Shown: positions 9,096 to 16,769 of the stretch, piece after piece
Layout of the letters: each line of letters starts with the position of its first letter
How positions within the stretch are numbered: the first letter of the stretch is position 1
Assembly (NCBI RefSeq): GCF_001424905.1
Contig: NZ_LMCU01000001.1
Coordinates: 737,480-801,479 of the forward strand
From: Leifsonia sp. Root112D2
Lineage (GTDB): Bacteria > Actinomycetota > Actinomycetes > Actinomycetales > Microbacteriaceae
DNA length: 64,000 nucleotides
Direction: 5' to 3'
Notes under the pieces: model-generated
The model's input: the letters and a program-made list of their open reading frames with translations, nothing else
Databases searched by the model: none
What the model was told of the DNA's origin: nothing
Position numbers and translations under genes: made by a program

Positions 9096-9926
9096 TCACC
9101 GCAGCCAGCGGAAGAGGCGCGTGCCCGCCCACGCGAGGGCGAAGCCGATGGCTGCTATTGCCGCGACACCGCCTGCGTAGGCGATGAACAGGTGCGAGGT
9201 GGTGTCTGCGGTGTCACTGGCCGTGACAACGAAGCCGATGGCGGCGACGATTGCGCAGGCCACGGCGAGCCAGGCGAGCCAGGGCATCCGGATGCCCGAC
9301 TGCCGTTCGGCACGCGCCGAACGCGAACCCACGAGCGCGAATCCTGCCGCGCACCCCCAGAATCCCACCACGAGCAGCGCGGCTATCACGTCGCTCGGGC
9401 GATGCCACTGGTTGACAAGCGTGGCGGCGCCGGCGGTGACCGAGAAGACGGAGCCGATCACGGCGACAAGAGGGCGCATGCGGGGTGAGCACACGAGAAA
9501 GACCGCGAGTGCAGCGGATGCCGCGGCCGTGGTGTGACCGGACGGCAGCGAGTTGCTGAGACCCTCGGCCACACCGCGATCGGGGCGGCTGAGCACGAGA
9601 TATTTCAAGAGCTGCGTACTCGCATTGGCGGCGACAGCCGCCACGACCGCGGCGATGAAAACCGTTCCGTTACGCCGCACTATCGCCACGACCACCGTGA
9701 TGGCCAGCGCCAGCCCGACCGAGAGGGCGGGCAACGCGTCGAGCAGCCAGCGGGCCGCGTCGATGAGGCCGCCACGCCAGGCCGCGGCTCCGGTGAAGGC
9801 GCGTTCGTCGATGACCTGCCCGAGATGCGTGGTGACGAAGAGCAGGTAGACGCCGGCGAATGCGACCGCAAGAATGAGCGCGCCGCCGACGAACGGGGCG
9901 CGTTTCGGAGTGCTCACGCTACGCAT
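9096..9926 (-). CDS. PAP2-family membrane phosphatase
   Basis: 276 residues with several hydrophobic helices. The PAP2 acid-phosphatase signatures are present: a first motif ending LSRPDRG (113-118), SLPSGHT (126-132) with the central His, and WHRPSDV (174-180) with the third catalytic region. The protein is expected in the membrane with its active site facing outward, hydrolysing undecaprenyl pyrophosphate, phosphatidic acid or a similar lipid phosphate. The gene converges on the preceding regulator and is separated from it by 16 bases. Confidence 0.85.
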   Translation of the reverse strand: MRSVSTPKRAPFVGGALILAVAFAGVYLLFVTTHLGQVIDERAFTGAAAWRGGLIDAARWLLDALPALSVGLALAITVVVAIVRRNGTVFIAAVVAAVAANASTQLLKYLVLSRPDRGVAEGLSNSLPSGHTTAAASAALAVFLVCSPRMRPLVAVIGSVFSVTAGAATLVNQWHRPSDVIAALLVVGFWGCAAGFALVGSRSARAERQSGIRMPWLAWLAVACAIVAAIGFVVTASDTADTTSHLFIAYAGGVAAIAAIGFALAWAGTRLFRWLR

Positions 9927-9941
9927 AGGTCACCCAGCTTC

Positions 9942-10871
9942 TCACGCGTTGGTGGGGGGAGACTCCACGTCGGCTGTGCTGCCGGTGTGCTCCTCGATGA
10001 AAGCGACATCGAGGCTGGCACGCTTGCCGAATCGCGTGCGCATGACCGCAACCGCCTCGTCATTGCGGTCGATCAGCACGAAGCGACGGCCGAGCGCTCC
10101 GGCGACCGCCCCCGTCGTGCCGCTGCCCGCGAAGAAGTCAAGAACCCAGTCCCCCTCCCGGCTGGATGCCTGCACGATGCGCCGCAGCACCCCTTCCGGC
10201 TTCTGGGTAGGGTAGCCGGTCTTCTCGCGACCGGTGGGTGAGACGATCGTGTGCCACCAGACATCCGTGGGCAGCTTGCCGCGCGCCGCCTTCTCGGCGG
10301 TGACCAGCCCCGGTGCCATGTACGGTTCACGATCGACGGTCGTTGAGTCGAAGTAGTAGCCGCGCTCGTTCTTCACATAGACGAGAATCGTGTCGTGCTT
10401 GGTGGGCCAGCGGCTCTTCGATTTGGCACCGTAGTCGTAGGCCCAGATGATCTCGTTGAGAAAGTTCTCGCGACCGAACAGCGCGTCGAGCAGCACCTTG
10501 GCGTAGTGCGCCTCGCGATAGTCGAGGTGCAGGTAGAGCGTGCCGTCGTCGGTGAGCAGCCGCCAGGCTTCGATCAGGCGCGGCTCGAGGAACTCCCAAT
10601 AGTCCTCGAAACGGTCGTCGTAGCGCAGCAGGTCGCCCTTGATGCGCTCGTAGCTCTGGCCCTTGAACCCTGTGATAGAGCCGGATGCGTGCTGCGCCCC
10701 GTTCTCGCTGCGCACGTGCGTCGTGCTTTGCCTGGCCTGCGAACGACCCGTGTTGAACGGCGGGTCGAGGTAGATGACGGTGAAGGATGCGTCGGGCAGC
10801 GCAGGCAGAATCGCGAGGTTGTCGGCATGAATGACGGTGTTGGGCGAATCCGGAGTCCACGCAGCGCCCAT
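9942..10871 (-). CDS. Orphan DNA methyltransferase (beta-class N6-adenine/N4-cytosine)
   Basis: 309 residues from the ATG at 10871. An upstream GTG at 10910, directly abutting the preceding stop, would add 13 residues; neither has a clear ribosome site. Motif IV DPPF (36-39) precedes motif I FAGSGTTG (247-254) with the target-recognition region between, the permuted order of beta-class amino-methyltransferases. TGYPTQKPEGVLRRI before motif I is typical. No restriction endonuclease, Vsr or specificity gene is adjacent, so it is probably a solitary regulatory or protective methylase. The recognition sequence cannot be read from the protein. Confidence 0.85.
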   Translation of the reverse strand: MGAAWTPDSPNTVIHADNLAILPALPDASFTVIYLDPPFNTGRSQARQSTTHVRSENGAQHASGSITGFKGQSYERIKGDLLRYDDRFEDYWEFLEPRLIEAWRLLTDDGTLYLHLDYREAHYAKVLLDALFGRENFLNEIIWAYDYGAKSKSRWPTKHDTILVYVKNERGYYFDSTTVDREPYMAPGLVTAEKAARGKLPTDVWWHTIVSPTGREKTGYPTQKPEGVLRRIVQASSREGDWVLDFFAGSGTTGAVAGALGRRFVLIDRNDEAVAVMRTRFGKRASLDVAFIEEHTGSTADVESPPTNA

Positions 10872-10910
10872 GCTCACTATTCTGTCAGCGCCGCGGGTGG
10901 GCAGCGGCAC

Positions 10911-11690
10911 TCACCGTGGAATAGGCGAGGCCGCGAGAGACGAGAGCCATGCCAGGGTTCCTTCGGTCATCCAGCTGGGCGTGCCGAGCGAGTGCACGTA
11001 GTCGAGGTCATCCTGAACCTCGTGAGCGCGCCGCGCGGCGTGAGCGTGACTGCCCGTGACCAGTCGCTCGACAAGGTCGGCACCGTGCGGGCCGAGCTCC
11101 TGGGCCATCTGATCGCGGATCCAGTCTTCATCGTCGGCGGCGCGCCCCGCGGCGACGCTCTCCAGGACGACGCTGGCCAGGCCCTTCATGAAGACGCTGC
11201 GCAGCAGCTTGCGAGCGGCCGCGACCCCGGCCTCGCCGGGAATGGCCTCGACCGGCACGCCAAGGGGGGCGACGAGATCACGAAAACGTTCCGAACCCGG
11301 GCCACTCGCCATCAGCGAGGTGCCGCTGCCGGAGCGGGGCACGGGTGCGAGCACCGCGACATCGACAAAGGGGATGCCCGCTGCCGCCGCAGCCCGCGCG
11401 AGCGTCTGCTTGGCCGCGGGCGAGGAGGTGTTGAAGTCGGCGAAGACCGTGCCGGCGCTCAGGCGCGGCAGCGCCTCGGCCGCCACCCCCGCTGCGGCAT
11501 CGGCGCCGACAAGGCTGATGACCACGTCGGCGTTCTCCACGGCTTCGGCCAGCGCGGTGGACTGTGTGAAGAGCGGATTCGCGGTGTCGACGAAGGGATC
11601 ATAGCCGCGCACCACGGCGCCAGCCTCACTGAGCCCGGTCGCGTAGAGCGTTCCCGCCTCGCCGAGTCCCAGGACTGTGAGGGTGATCAT
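10911..11690 (-). CDS. NAD(P)-dependent 6-phosphogluconate/beta-hydroxyacid dehydrogenase-like protein (DUF1932)
   Basis: 259 residues. The N-terminal Rossmann fold starts with GLGEAG (8-13) and continues with the FADFNTSSP stretch of the beta-hydroxyacid dehydrogenase superfamily. The C-terminal helical part (KLLRSVFMKGLASVVLES) matches the DUF1932 type. The substrate is unknown; members are often annotated as phosphogluconate dehydrogenase-like. Its stop abuts the possible GTG start of the methyltransferase, suggesting co-transcription. The gene is divergent from the small acetyltransferase gene, with a palindromic site between them. Confidence 0.8.
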   Translation of the reverse strand: MITLTVLGLGEAGTLYATGLSEAGAVVRGYDPFVDTANPLFTQSTALAEAVENADVVISLVGADAAAGVAAEALPRLSAGTVFADFNTSSPAAKQTLARAAAAAGIPFVDVAVLAPVPRSGSGTSLMASGPGSERFRDLVAPLGVPVEAIPGEAGVAAARKLLRSVFMKGLASVVLESVAAGRAADDEDWIRDQMAQELGPHGADLVERLVTGSHAHAARRAHEVQDDLDYVHSLGTPSWMTEGTLAWLSSLAASPIPR

Positions 11691-11701
11691 CCGCCGTCTC
11701 C

Positions 11702-11722
11702 ATTGTCAACAATATTGTCAAT
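11702..11722. promoter_or_regulatory. Palindromic operator-like site in divergent promoter
   Basis: ATTGTCAACAAT (11702-11713) is a perfect ATTGT-N2-ACAAT palindrome, followed directly by a second half-site ATTGTCAAT (11714-11722). It lies between two divergent genes. The form is typical of a GntR- or MarR-type site; no such regulator is encoded next to it. Confidence 0.45.
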
Positions 11723-11770
11723 CATTTACCGTACAGAATCTACTCTTCTCCTGCGGCGTACGCTCAATCC

Positions 11771-12055
11771 ATGGCAACAACCGTGAGCAACGAGCCCGAG
11801 AACGACCGCTACGTCGTCAGCCGCGACGGCGATCTGCTCGGGCGCGCCGAGTATCGCGTCGACGGTGACACCATCACCTTCACGCACACCGAAATCGATC
11901 CAGAGCGCCGCGAGCGCGGACTCGCGAGCCAGCTGGTGCAGGAGGCGCTCGATGACGTGCGCGCGGCATCCGATCGCCGCGTCGTGGCCGAGTGCCCCTA
12001 CGTCGCGAAGTGGATCGACGAGCATCCGGAGTATCAGGACCTGCTGACGCGTTAG
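11771..12055 (+). CDS. Small GNAT-family N-acetyltransferase (Acetyltransf_CG type)
   Basis: 94 residues, the length of the compact single-domain GNAT family PF14542. The acetyl-CoA loop region is visible as ERRERGLASQLVQEALDD at about 40-57, followed by the family-specific VVAECPYVAKWIDEHPEYQDLL ending. Human GTLF3B/NATD1-like and bacterial YjdJ proteins share this layout. The acceptor substrate is unknown. The gene overlaps the convergent oxidoreductase gene by four bases. Confidence 0.8.
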   Translation: MATTVSNEPENDRYVVSRDGDLLGRAEYRVDGDTITFTHTEIDPERRERGLASQLVQEALDDVRAASDRRVVAECPYVAKWIDEHPEYQDLLTR

Positions 12056-13191
12056 CCCGCTGCAGCTTGCGCGCCGACGCGCGCAGTCAAGGCGTCGCGC
12101 ACCGAGGCCCACGATCGCAGAATCTCGGCGACGGCGGGATCGGTCTCGGCGGCAATGGCCTCACCGTGCCAGGCAGCGAGAGCATCGTCGATGAGAACCC
12201 GCTCTCCCGTTCGTGCTGCCGTCACTGCCGCCTCCACCATGGCGAGGCTCATGATGTTCTCGTGAATCTCCCCCATCGGGGCCACGCCGGTGCGCAACGC
12301 CGTCACGAAGTCCGCGAGCGAGCCCGCGATGCTCTCACCCGGAGGAACCGGTGAGGCGATCCGCTGCGTCTCGCCATCACCCGCGACCGGTGCATGATCA
12401 CCGTCCCAGAGCGCCGTACCGTTCTCGCCGCTGAGACGCCATTCTCCGTTCCAGGATGTCTGCAGCCCCGCACTCGCCCAGCTCGCGTTGTAGAGAAAGC
12501 GCGAGCCATCGCTCATCGTGAAGTTGACCGCTGCCGCCGCATCGCCTGCGAAAGCGCTCCACACCGGGTTGAACTCCTCAGCGACGACGGAGACGGGGTC
12601 GGTTCCCAGAAGGAAGCGCACGCTGTCGAAAGGGTGGATCGCCATATCGAGCAGGAGCGGGTGATCCATCTCCTCTCGGAACCCTCCGAAGCGCGGGTCG
12701 CGGAAGAAGCCCACGTTGACAATTCCCACCGCCCCGAGGGTTCCTGCCAGGTACTTCAGGGCGAAGATATTCTCGTCGTACCTCCTGGACTGACTCACGA
12801 CGAAGAGCTGGTTGCTCAGCTCGGCGGCCGCAGCCAGCGAGAGAGCCTCACTGACCGTGGCGGCCGCCGGTTTCTCCCCGATGACAGCGAAGCCCGCTGC
12901 GAGGGCCGCGGTCGTCACGGGATGGTGGGCCGCGGGGATGGTGACGTTGATCACGGCATCCGCACCGACCCGTCGAGCGAGGGCGACGGCGTCCCCTGCG
13001 CTCGCACATTCCTCGAGTTGCAGCTCGGCGACAGCACGTTCCGCTGCGGCCTCGACGACGTCGGCAACGCCCACAAGACGCACATCGGAGTTGCGCGTCG
13101 CGTTCTGCATCCACTGGCGGCCCATGGCGCCTGCGCCGGCGATCACGACTCGGATCGGCTCGGCGCCGGTCAGTGTTCTGAACCCGCTCAC
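12052..13191 (-). CDS. Gfo/Idh/MocA-family sugar dehydrogenase (ThuB-like)
   Basis: 379 residues. The N-terminal NAD(P)-binding fold carries GAGAMGRQW (19-27), the family EKPAA lysine-proline motif lies near residue 110, and a C-terminal substrate domain follows. The gene is translationally coupled to the preceding thuA-like gene by an overlap of four bases. ThuA plus a Gfo/Idh/MocA partner is the pair known in Rhizobium for oxidation of trehalose and related disaccharides to 3-keto sugars. That assignment is by neighbourhood; the sequence alone gives only the superfamily. Confidence 0.75.
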   Translation of the reverse strand: MSGFRTLTGAEPIRVVIAGAGAMGRQWMQNATRNSDVRLVGVADVVEAAAERAVAELQLEECASAGDAVALARRVGADAVINVTIPAAHHPVTTAALAAGFAVIGEKPAAATVSEALSLAAAAELSNQLFVVSQSRRYDENIFALKYLAGTLGAVGIVNVGFFRDPRFGGFREEMDHPLLLDMAIHPFDSVRFLLGTDPVSVVAEEFNPVWSAFAGDAAAAVNFTMSDGSRFLYNASWASAGLQTSWNGEWRLSGENGTALWDGDHAPVAGDGETQRIASPVPPGESIAGSLADFVTALRTGVAPMGEIHENIMSLAMVEAAVTAARTGERVLIDDALAAWHGEAIAAETDPAVAEILRSWASVRDALTARVGAQAAAG

Positions 13192-13955
13192 GCGTTGGCC
13201 CCGTGCTCCTCGAACCAGCCCTGCGGGTATCGGTTCAACGTGGGGATAGCCCGTGGCTTCTCACCCGGGTCGGTCCACCGCACCGCATTCGCCAGGACCC
13301 GCCGCACATCCTTGTGGAAATATACCGGGTAGTCCTGATCGCCCGGGCTGAAGAAGAAGATTCGTCCGTTGCCGCGGATGAATGTGCATCCGCTGCGAAA
13401 GACCTCGCCACCGGAGAACGAACTGATGAACACCAGTTCGTCCGGTACCGGAATGTCGAAGAATTCCCCGTACATTTCCTGCTCGGGAATCACTATCGGG
13501 TTGGGAACGCCTTCGGCAATCGGATGGTTGGGGTTCACCGTCCACACCAGCTCACGATCGGCCTCGTTGCGCCATTTCAGGGTGCACGTCGTGCCCATCA
13601 GCGACATGAAGATCTTCGACCAGTGCCCGGAGTGCAGCACCACGAGCCCCATTCCGCTGAGCACATGCGCCTTGACACGTGCGACGACCTCGTCGGACAC
13701 CTCCTGGTGCGCCACGTGCCCCCACCAGAGCACGACATCGGTTTCGGCAAGCACCTCTTCGGTGAGCCCGTGCTCGGGCTCATCGACACTCGCGGTACGG
13801 ATGCTCAATGGCCCGTCGAACTGCTCCTCGAGTCCCTCGACGATCGCCTGGGCCATCCCGTCGGGATAGATCTTCTGAACCGTAACGTCATCCTGCTCGT
13901 GACGCCCCTCCATCCAGACAAGAACCCGGATCGTGCGTTCAGCTGCTTCAGCCAT
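13188..13955 (-). CDS. ThuA-like trehalose utilisation protein
   Basis: 255 residues of the ThuA family (PF06283), a class I glutamine-amidotransferase-like fold without the usual catalytic Cys. The family signatures are visible: VLWWGHVAHQEV (about 88-99), GLVVLHSGHWSKIF (about 114-127), and the C-terminal FFFSPGDQDYPVYFHKDVRRVLANAVRW type ending. It works with a Gfo/Idh/MocA dehydrogenase in 3-keto-disaccharide metabolism. The ATG lies three bases after the stop of a permease remnant, so the gene once belonged to a transporter operon. It now probably depends on read-through from lplA. Confidence 0.82.
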   Translation of the reverse strand: MAEAAERTIRVLVWMEGRHEQDDVTVQKIYPDGMAQAIVEGLEEQFDGPLSIRTASVDEPEHGLTEEVLAETDVVLWWGHVAHQEVSDEVVARVKAHVLSGMGLVVLHSGHWSKIFMSLMGTTCTLKWRNEADRELVWTVNPNHPIAEGVPNPIVIPEQEMYGEFFDIPVPDELVFISSFSGGEVFRSGCTFIRGNGRIFFFSPGDQDYPVYFHKDVRRVLANAVRWTDPGEKPRAIPTLNRYPQGWFEEHGANA

Positions 13956-13958
13956 TGC

Positions 13959-14085
13959 TCATTTCTTTCTTCGTGATGCGGGGTGGTTCAGGGTTGTGCC
14001 GGCCGCAATGTCCTTGTGGGCGAAGATCAGGAAGATCACCGTCGGGATCGAGGCAAGCACGGCCCCGCCAACTACCCAGAGGTTA
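13959..14085 (-). pseudogene. 3-prime remnant of a carbohydrate ABC permease (MalG/ThuG-like)
   Basis: Read on the minus strand, about 40 codons from 14079 down to the stop at 13959-13961 encode NLWVVGGAVLASIPTVIF, then IFAHKDIAAGTTL and a basic tail. This is the last transmembrane segment and C-terminus of a MalG-class permease. An in-frame stop lies just upstream, inside the end of lplA, and no start is available. The remnant directly precedes thuA in the order permease-thuA-thuB seen in thu operons. A deletion fused to the lplA 3-prime end probably removed the rest of the transporter. Confidence 0.75.
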
Positions 14086-15132
14086 CGGAACGCGGTTCAG
14101 CCAGGCATCCGTTGCGAACTTCTCGGTGACGAGCGTCTCGGCCTTGGCGTACTCGTCGTCGGTGATGTCACCGGGGGTCGCTCCGTAGAGACCCGTGAAC
14201 GTCGCCTTCATGCGGTCGATGATCTCGGCGCGGCTCAGCCCCGTCTGGCTGCGCAGCGGATCCACGCGCTTGGCCGCGCTCGTGATGCCCTTGTCGCTGA
14301 TCTTCTCGCGCCCGATACGCAGTACCTCGACTAGCTTCTGGCCGTCCATGTCGTAGCTCATGGTCACGTGGTGCAGCACCGCGCCGTTGCCGAAGCGCTT
14401 CTGTGCAGCGCCGCCGATCTTGCCGGCGGGGCTGGCGATGTCGTTGAGCGGCACGTAGACGGCGTCGATGCCCAGCGACTTGAGGGCCTCGATAACCCAT
14501 TCGTCGAGGTAGGCGTAACTTTCGGCGAAGGTCATGCCCTGCACCAGTTCGGCGGGTGCGTAGATCGAGTAGGTGACCACCGAGCCCTTCTCCATCATCA
14601 TGGCGCCGCCGCCGGAGATGCGGCGCACGACCTCGAAGCCGTACTTGGCGGCCCCCTCGGGGTCGACCTCGTTCTTCACGGACTGGAAACTGCCGATGAC
14701 GACGGCCGACTCGTCCCATTCCCAGATGCGCAGGGTGGGCTTGCGGCGGCCCTCCCCTACCTCGTTGGCGAGAACCTCGTCCAGGGCGAGATGGGTGGCG
14801 GGAGACACAGCCTTGCTGTGCACGAGCTGCCAGTCGTAGTCGCGCCAGCTGGTGGCCCGCGAGAGGGCGCGTCGCACCGTGACGGCGACCGCCTCGGGCG
14901 AGAAGCCGAGAAGTGCGGCATCCGGGGGCAACGCAGAACGCACGGCCTTGGCGATGGCGGTGGCATCGGATGCCTCGGGCAGGCCGTTCACGGCCCTGTC
15001 GATGGCCTCGAGCGCGGTATCCGGTTCGAGGAAGAAGTCGCCCGCGAGGCGAAAGTTGGCGATGACGCCGTCGACCACATCAAGATCGACCACGACGAGT
15101 TTGCCGCCGGGCACCTTGTATTCACCATGCAT
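14083..15132 (-). CDS. lplA: Lipoate-protein ligase A
   Basis: 349 residues. The central ligase domain carries RRISGGGAM (about 189-197), the lipoyl-AMP binding motif, and GKIGGAAQKR (about 250-259) with the catalytic lysine. An N-terminal domain of about 100 residues that begins with a biotin/lipoate-accessory-like segment (KVPGGKLVVVDLDV) is typical of actinobacterial LplA, where the accessory domain precedes the ligase. It attaches lipoate or octanoate to E2 and GcvH proteins in the cytoplasm. The gene ends immediately beside a permease remnant, a probable deletion junction, but its own C-terminus looks complete. Confidence 0.88.
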   Translation of the reverse strand: MHGEYKVPGGKLVVVDLDVVDGVIANFRLAGDFFLEPDTALEAIDRAVNGLPEASDATAIAKAVRSALPPDAALLGFSPEAVAVTVRRALSRATSWRDYDWQLVHSKAVSPATHLALDEVLANEVGEGRRKPTLRIWEWDESAVVIGSFQSVKNEVDPEGAAKYGFEVVRRISGGGAMMMEKGSVVTYSIYAPAELVQGMTFAESYAYLDEWVIEALKSLGIDAVYVPLNDIASPAGKIGGAAQKRFGNGAVLHHVTMSYDMDGQKLVEVLRIGREKISDKGITSAAKRVDPLRSQTGLSRAEIIDRMKATFTGLYGATPGDITDDEYAKAETLVTEKFATDAWLNRVP

Positions 15133-15197
15133 GCCTTAAGCCTATTGCTCTCGCCCTCCTCCCCCCTGCTACTCCTGTTCCTCGCCCAGCCCCTCGC

Positions 15198-15306
15198 CCC
15201 CGTGCGCATAACTCATGCAATTTGACGGCGGCGCTACCCGGATGCCCGCGATTCCGCGGATCGGTACCGACGGCATCCGCAAATTGCATGAGTTATGCGC
15301 ACGGGG
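15198..15306. repeat. Perfect 26-bp inverted repeat (extragenic palindrome)
   Basis: The arms 15198-15223 and 15281-15306 are exactly complementary over 26 bases (core CATAACTCATGCAATTT) and flank a 57-base spacer. The spacer itself holds shorter complementary pieces (GATGCC and GGCATC). It lies between two minus-strand genes. The AT-richer arms contrast with the surroundings, and the length argues against a simple terminator. Confidence 0.75.
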
Positions 15307-15338
15307 CGGGCGGGAAGGCGGGGCGGCCGGGGAGAAGA

Positions 15339-16187
15339 TCAGGGGCGGGGCGGGAAGCGGGCGTCGAGCCAGGCGACGAGATCGGCGATGACCTCGTCGC
15401 GGTTGGTCTCGTTGTAGATTTCGTGACGGGCACCCTCGTAGACCTGCAGCGTCACATCCGTGAGCCCGGAGCGGCTGCGATACGACTCGGCGAGTCGCTC
15501 GTTGCTGCGGATGCCGCCCACCGGGTCGTCTGCGCCCACTTGAATGAGCAGCGGCAGCCTCGCGGGCAGCCCTCGCGCGGGTCGGCCCAGGATGCGCAGG
15601 GTGTCGGCAGGCCCGAACAGCTTGGCGAGCGGAGTCAGCGTCGTAAGCGCGTCGTCCACGAAGCCCTGCGCAACCGCCGGATCGCGACTCAGCCACTCGG
15701 CACCGGTCGTGCCCAGATGCTTGTGCCGCGCGTTCAGGTCGCCGCTGTTGAGCGAGCCGACCATGCGGTACGCGCTGCCCGAGAGCACCACGGCGGCGTA
15801 GTCGGCGGCGTGCCGGTTGACCACCATCTGCGCCATGAAAGAGCCCCAGCTGTGCCCGATCAAGACGAGCGGGGCATCCGGATGCTGCGCCCGAATGATC
15901 TCGCTGAACTGGTGCACGTCGCGAACCGCGGCCCGCAGGCCGCCCACGCCGAGCCTGCCCAGCCGGGACGCGTCGCCACCCCACTGGTCGAGGCCGGTCT
16001 GGCCGTGCCCACGATGGTCGTCGGCGTAGACCGTGTAACCGGCGGTGTTCAGCGCCTCGGCAACGTGAGCGTAACGCCGCGCGTGCTCTCCCACTCCGTG
16101 CGCGATCTGCACAATGGCACGCGGATGCTCGACCGGCCACACGTAGTAGCTGATGGCGACGCCGTCTTCATCGGTGAATTGGGGCAC
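15339..16187 (-). CDS. Alpha/beta hydrolase, monoacylglycerol lipase/serine aminopeptidase S33-like
   Basis: 282 residues. HGVGEHARRY at about 30-39 and the nucleophile elbow GHSWG (111-115, Ser113) match lysophospholipase/monoacylglycerol-lipase proteins. YADDHRGHGQTG at 54-65 is the usual loop between them. Candidate acid and histidine residues are in GADDPVGG (about 220) and ARHEIYNE (about 253). There is no signal peptide, so it acts in the cytosol on a lipid ester or similar. The gene stands alone between the inverted repeat and the divergent marR gene. Confidence 0.85.
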   Translation of the reverse strand: MPQFTDEDGVAISYYVWPVEHPRAIVQIAHGVGEHARRYAHVAEALNTAGYTVYADDHRGHGQTGLDQWGGDASRLGRLGVGGLRAAVRDVHQFSEIIRAQHPDAPLVLIGHSWGSFMAQMVVNRHAADYAAVVLSGSAYRMVGSLNSGDLNARHKHLGTTGAEWLSRDPAVAQGFVDDALTTLTPLAKLFGPADTLRILGRPARGLPARLPLLIQVGADDPVGGIRSNERLAESYRSRSGLTDVTLQVYEGARHEIYNETNRDEVIADLVAWLDARFPPRP

Positions 16188-16293
16188 ACCGCGATTCTGC
16201 CACGCCGCGGCAAGGACGCTGGTTGAGAAGCCGTCGAGGAACGAGGCGGCGTCTCGAAACCTGCGCTTCGAGCCATGACCAATTTACTTAGGG

Positions 16294-16313
16294 AGGCTAA
16301 TTTGCTAGGCTAA
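16294..16313 (+). promoter_or_regulatory. Direct repeat and -10 box at the marR start; leaderless transcript likely
   Basis: AGGCTAA occurs at 16294-16300 and again at 16307-16313, a 13-bp period. TAGGCT (16306-16311) fits a -10 box only nine bases before the ATG at 16320, and there is no Shine-Dalgarno sequence. Transcription probably starts at or next to the A of the ATG. The repeat could be the autoregulatory MarR site. Confidence 0.4.
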
Positions 16314-16319
16314 CTAAAT

Positions 16320-16769
16320 ATGACGAACGATGCAGATGAGCCGGGTGCGACGCCCATCACGGAACTCAGCATCAACCTGCGCATCGGCGTGTCCCGCCTC
16401 AGCCGCCGCATCCGCGCCGAGAAGGCCGCCGAAGACATCAGCGACACCCAATACACGGCGCTCACACTTCTCTTTCGAGACGGCCCGCACACCATCGGGG
16501 AGCTGAGCGACGCCGAACGTGTGAAGCCGCCGTCGATGAACCGCACCGTCAACTGTCTGGTCGATGCCGGCTATGCCGAGCGCACCAGCGCCCCGGATGA
16601 CGGCCGCAAGGTCGTCGTTCAGGCCACCGCGACCGGCCGCGCGCTCGTCACCGAGACCCGACGCAGACGCAACGCCTGGCTGGTCGGCCGGCTGGAAGAA
16701 CTGACACCGGAGCAACGCGACATGCTCACCGAGGCGGCCGTGATCATCCGGGAACTCGCCGACTCATGA
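16320..16769 (+). CDS. MarR-family transcriptional regulator
   Basis: 149 residues with a winged-helix domain. DTQYTALTLLFRDG, TIGELSDAERVKPPSMNRTV (about 60-80) and the wing YAERTSAPDDGRKVVVQAT are the conserved landmarks. It overlaps the following exporter gene by four bases (ATGA at 16766-16769), so it almost certainly controls that exporter in response to a toxic or signalling ligand. No ribosome site precedes the ATG. Confidence 0.85.
   Translation: MTNDADEPGATPITELSINLRIGVSRLSRRIRAEKAAEDISDTQYTALTLLFRDGPHTIGELSDAERVKPPSMNRTVNCLVDAGYAERTSAPDDGRKVVVQATATGRALVTETRRRRNAWLVGRLEELTPEQRDMLTEAAVIIRELADS

Noticed and set aside
9534..10241. An open frame of 235 codons on the plus strand
   Set aside because: Antisense to the PAP2 phosphatase and DNA methyltransferase genes, which carry intact catalytic motifs.
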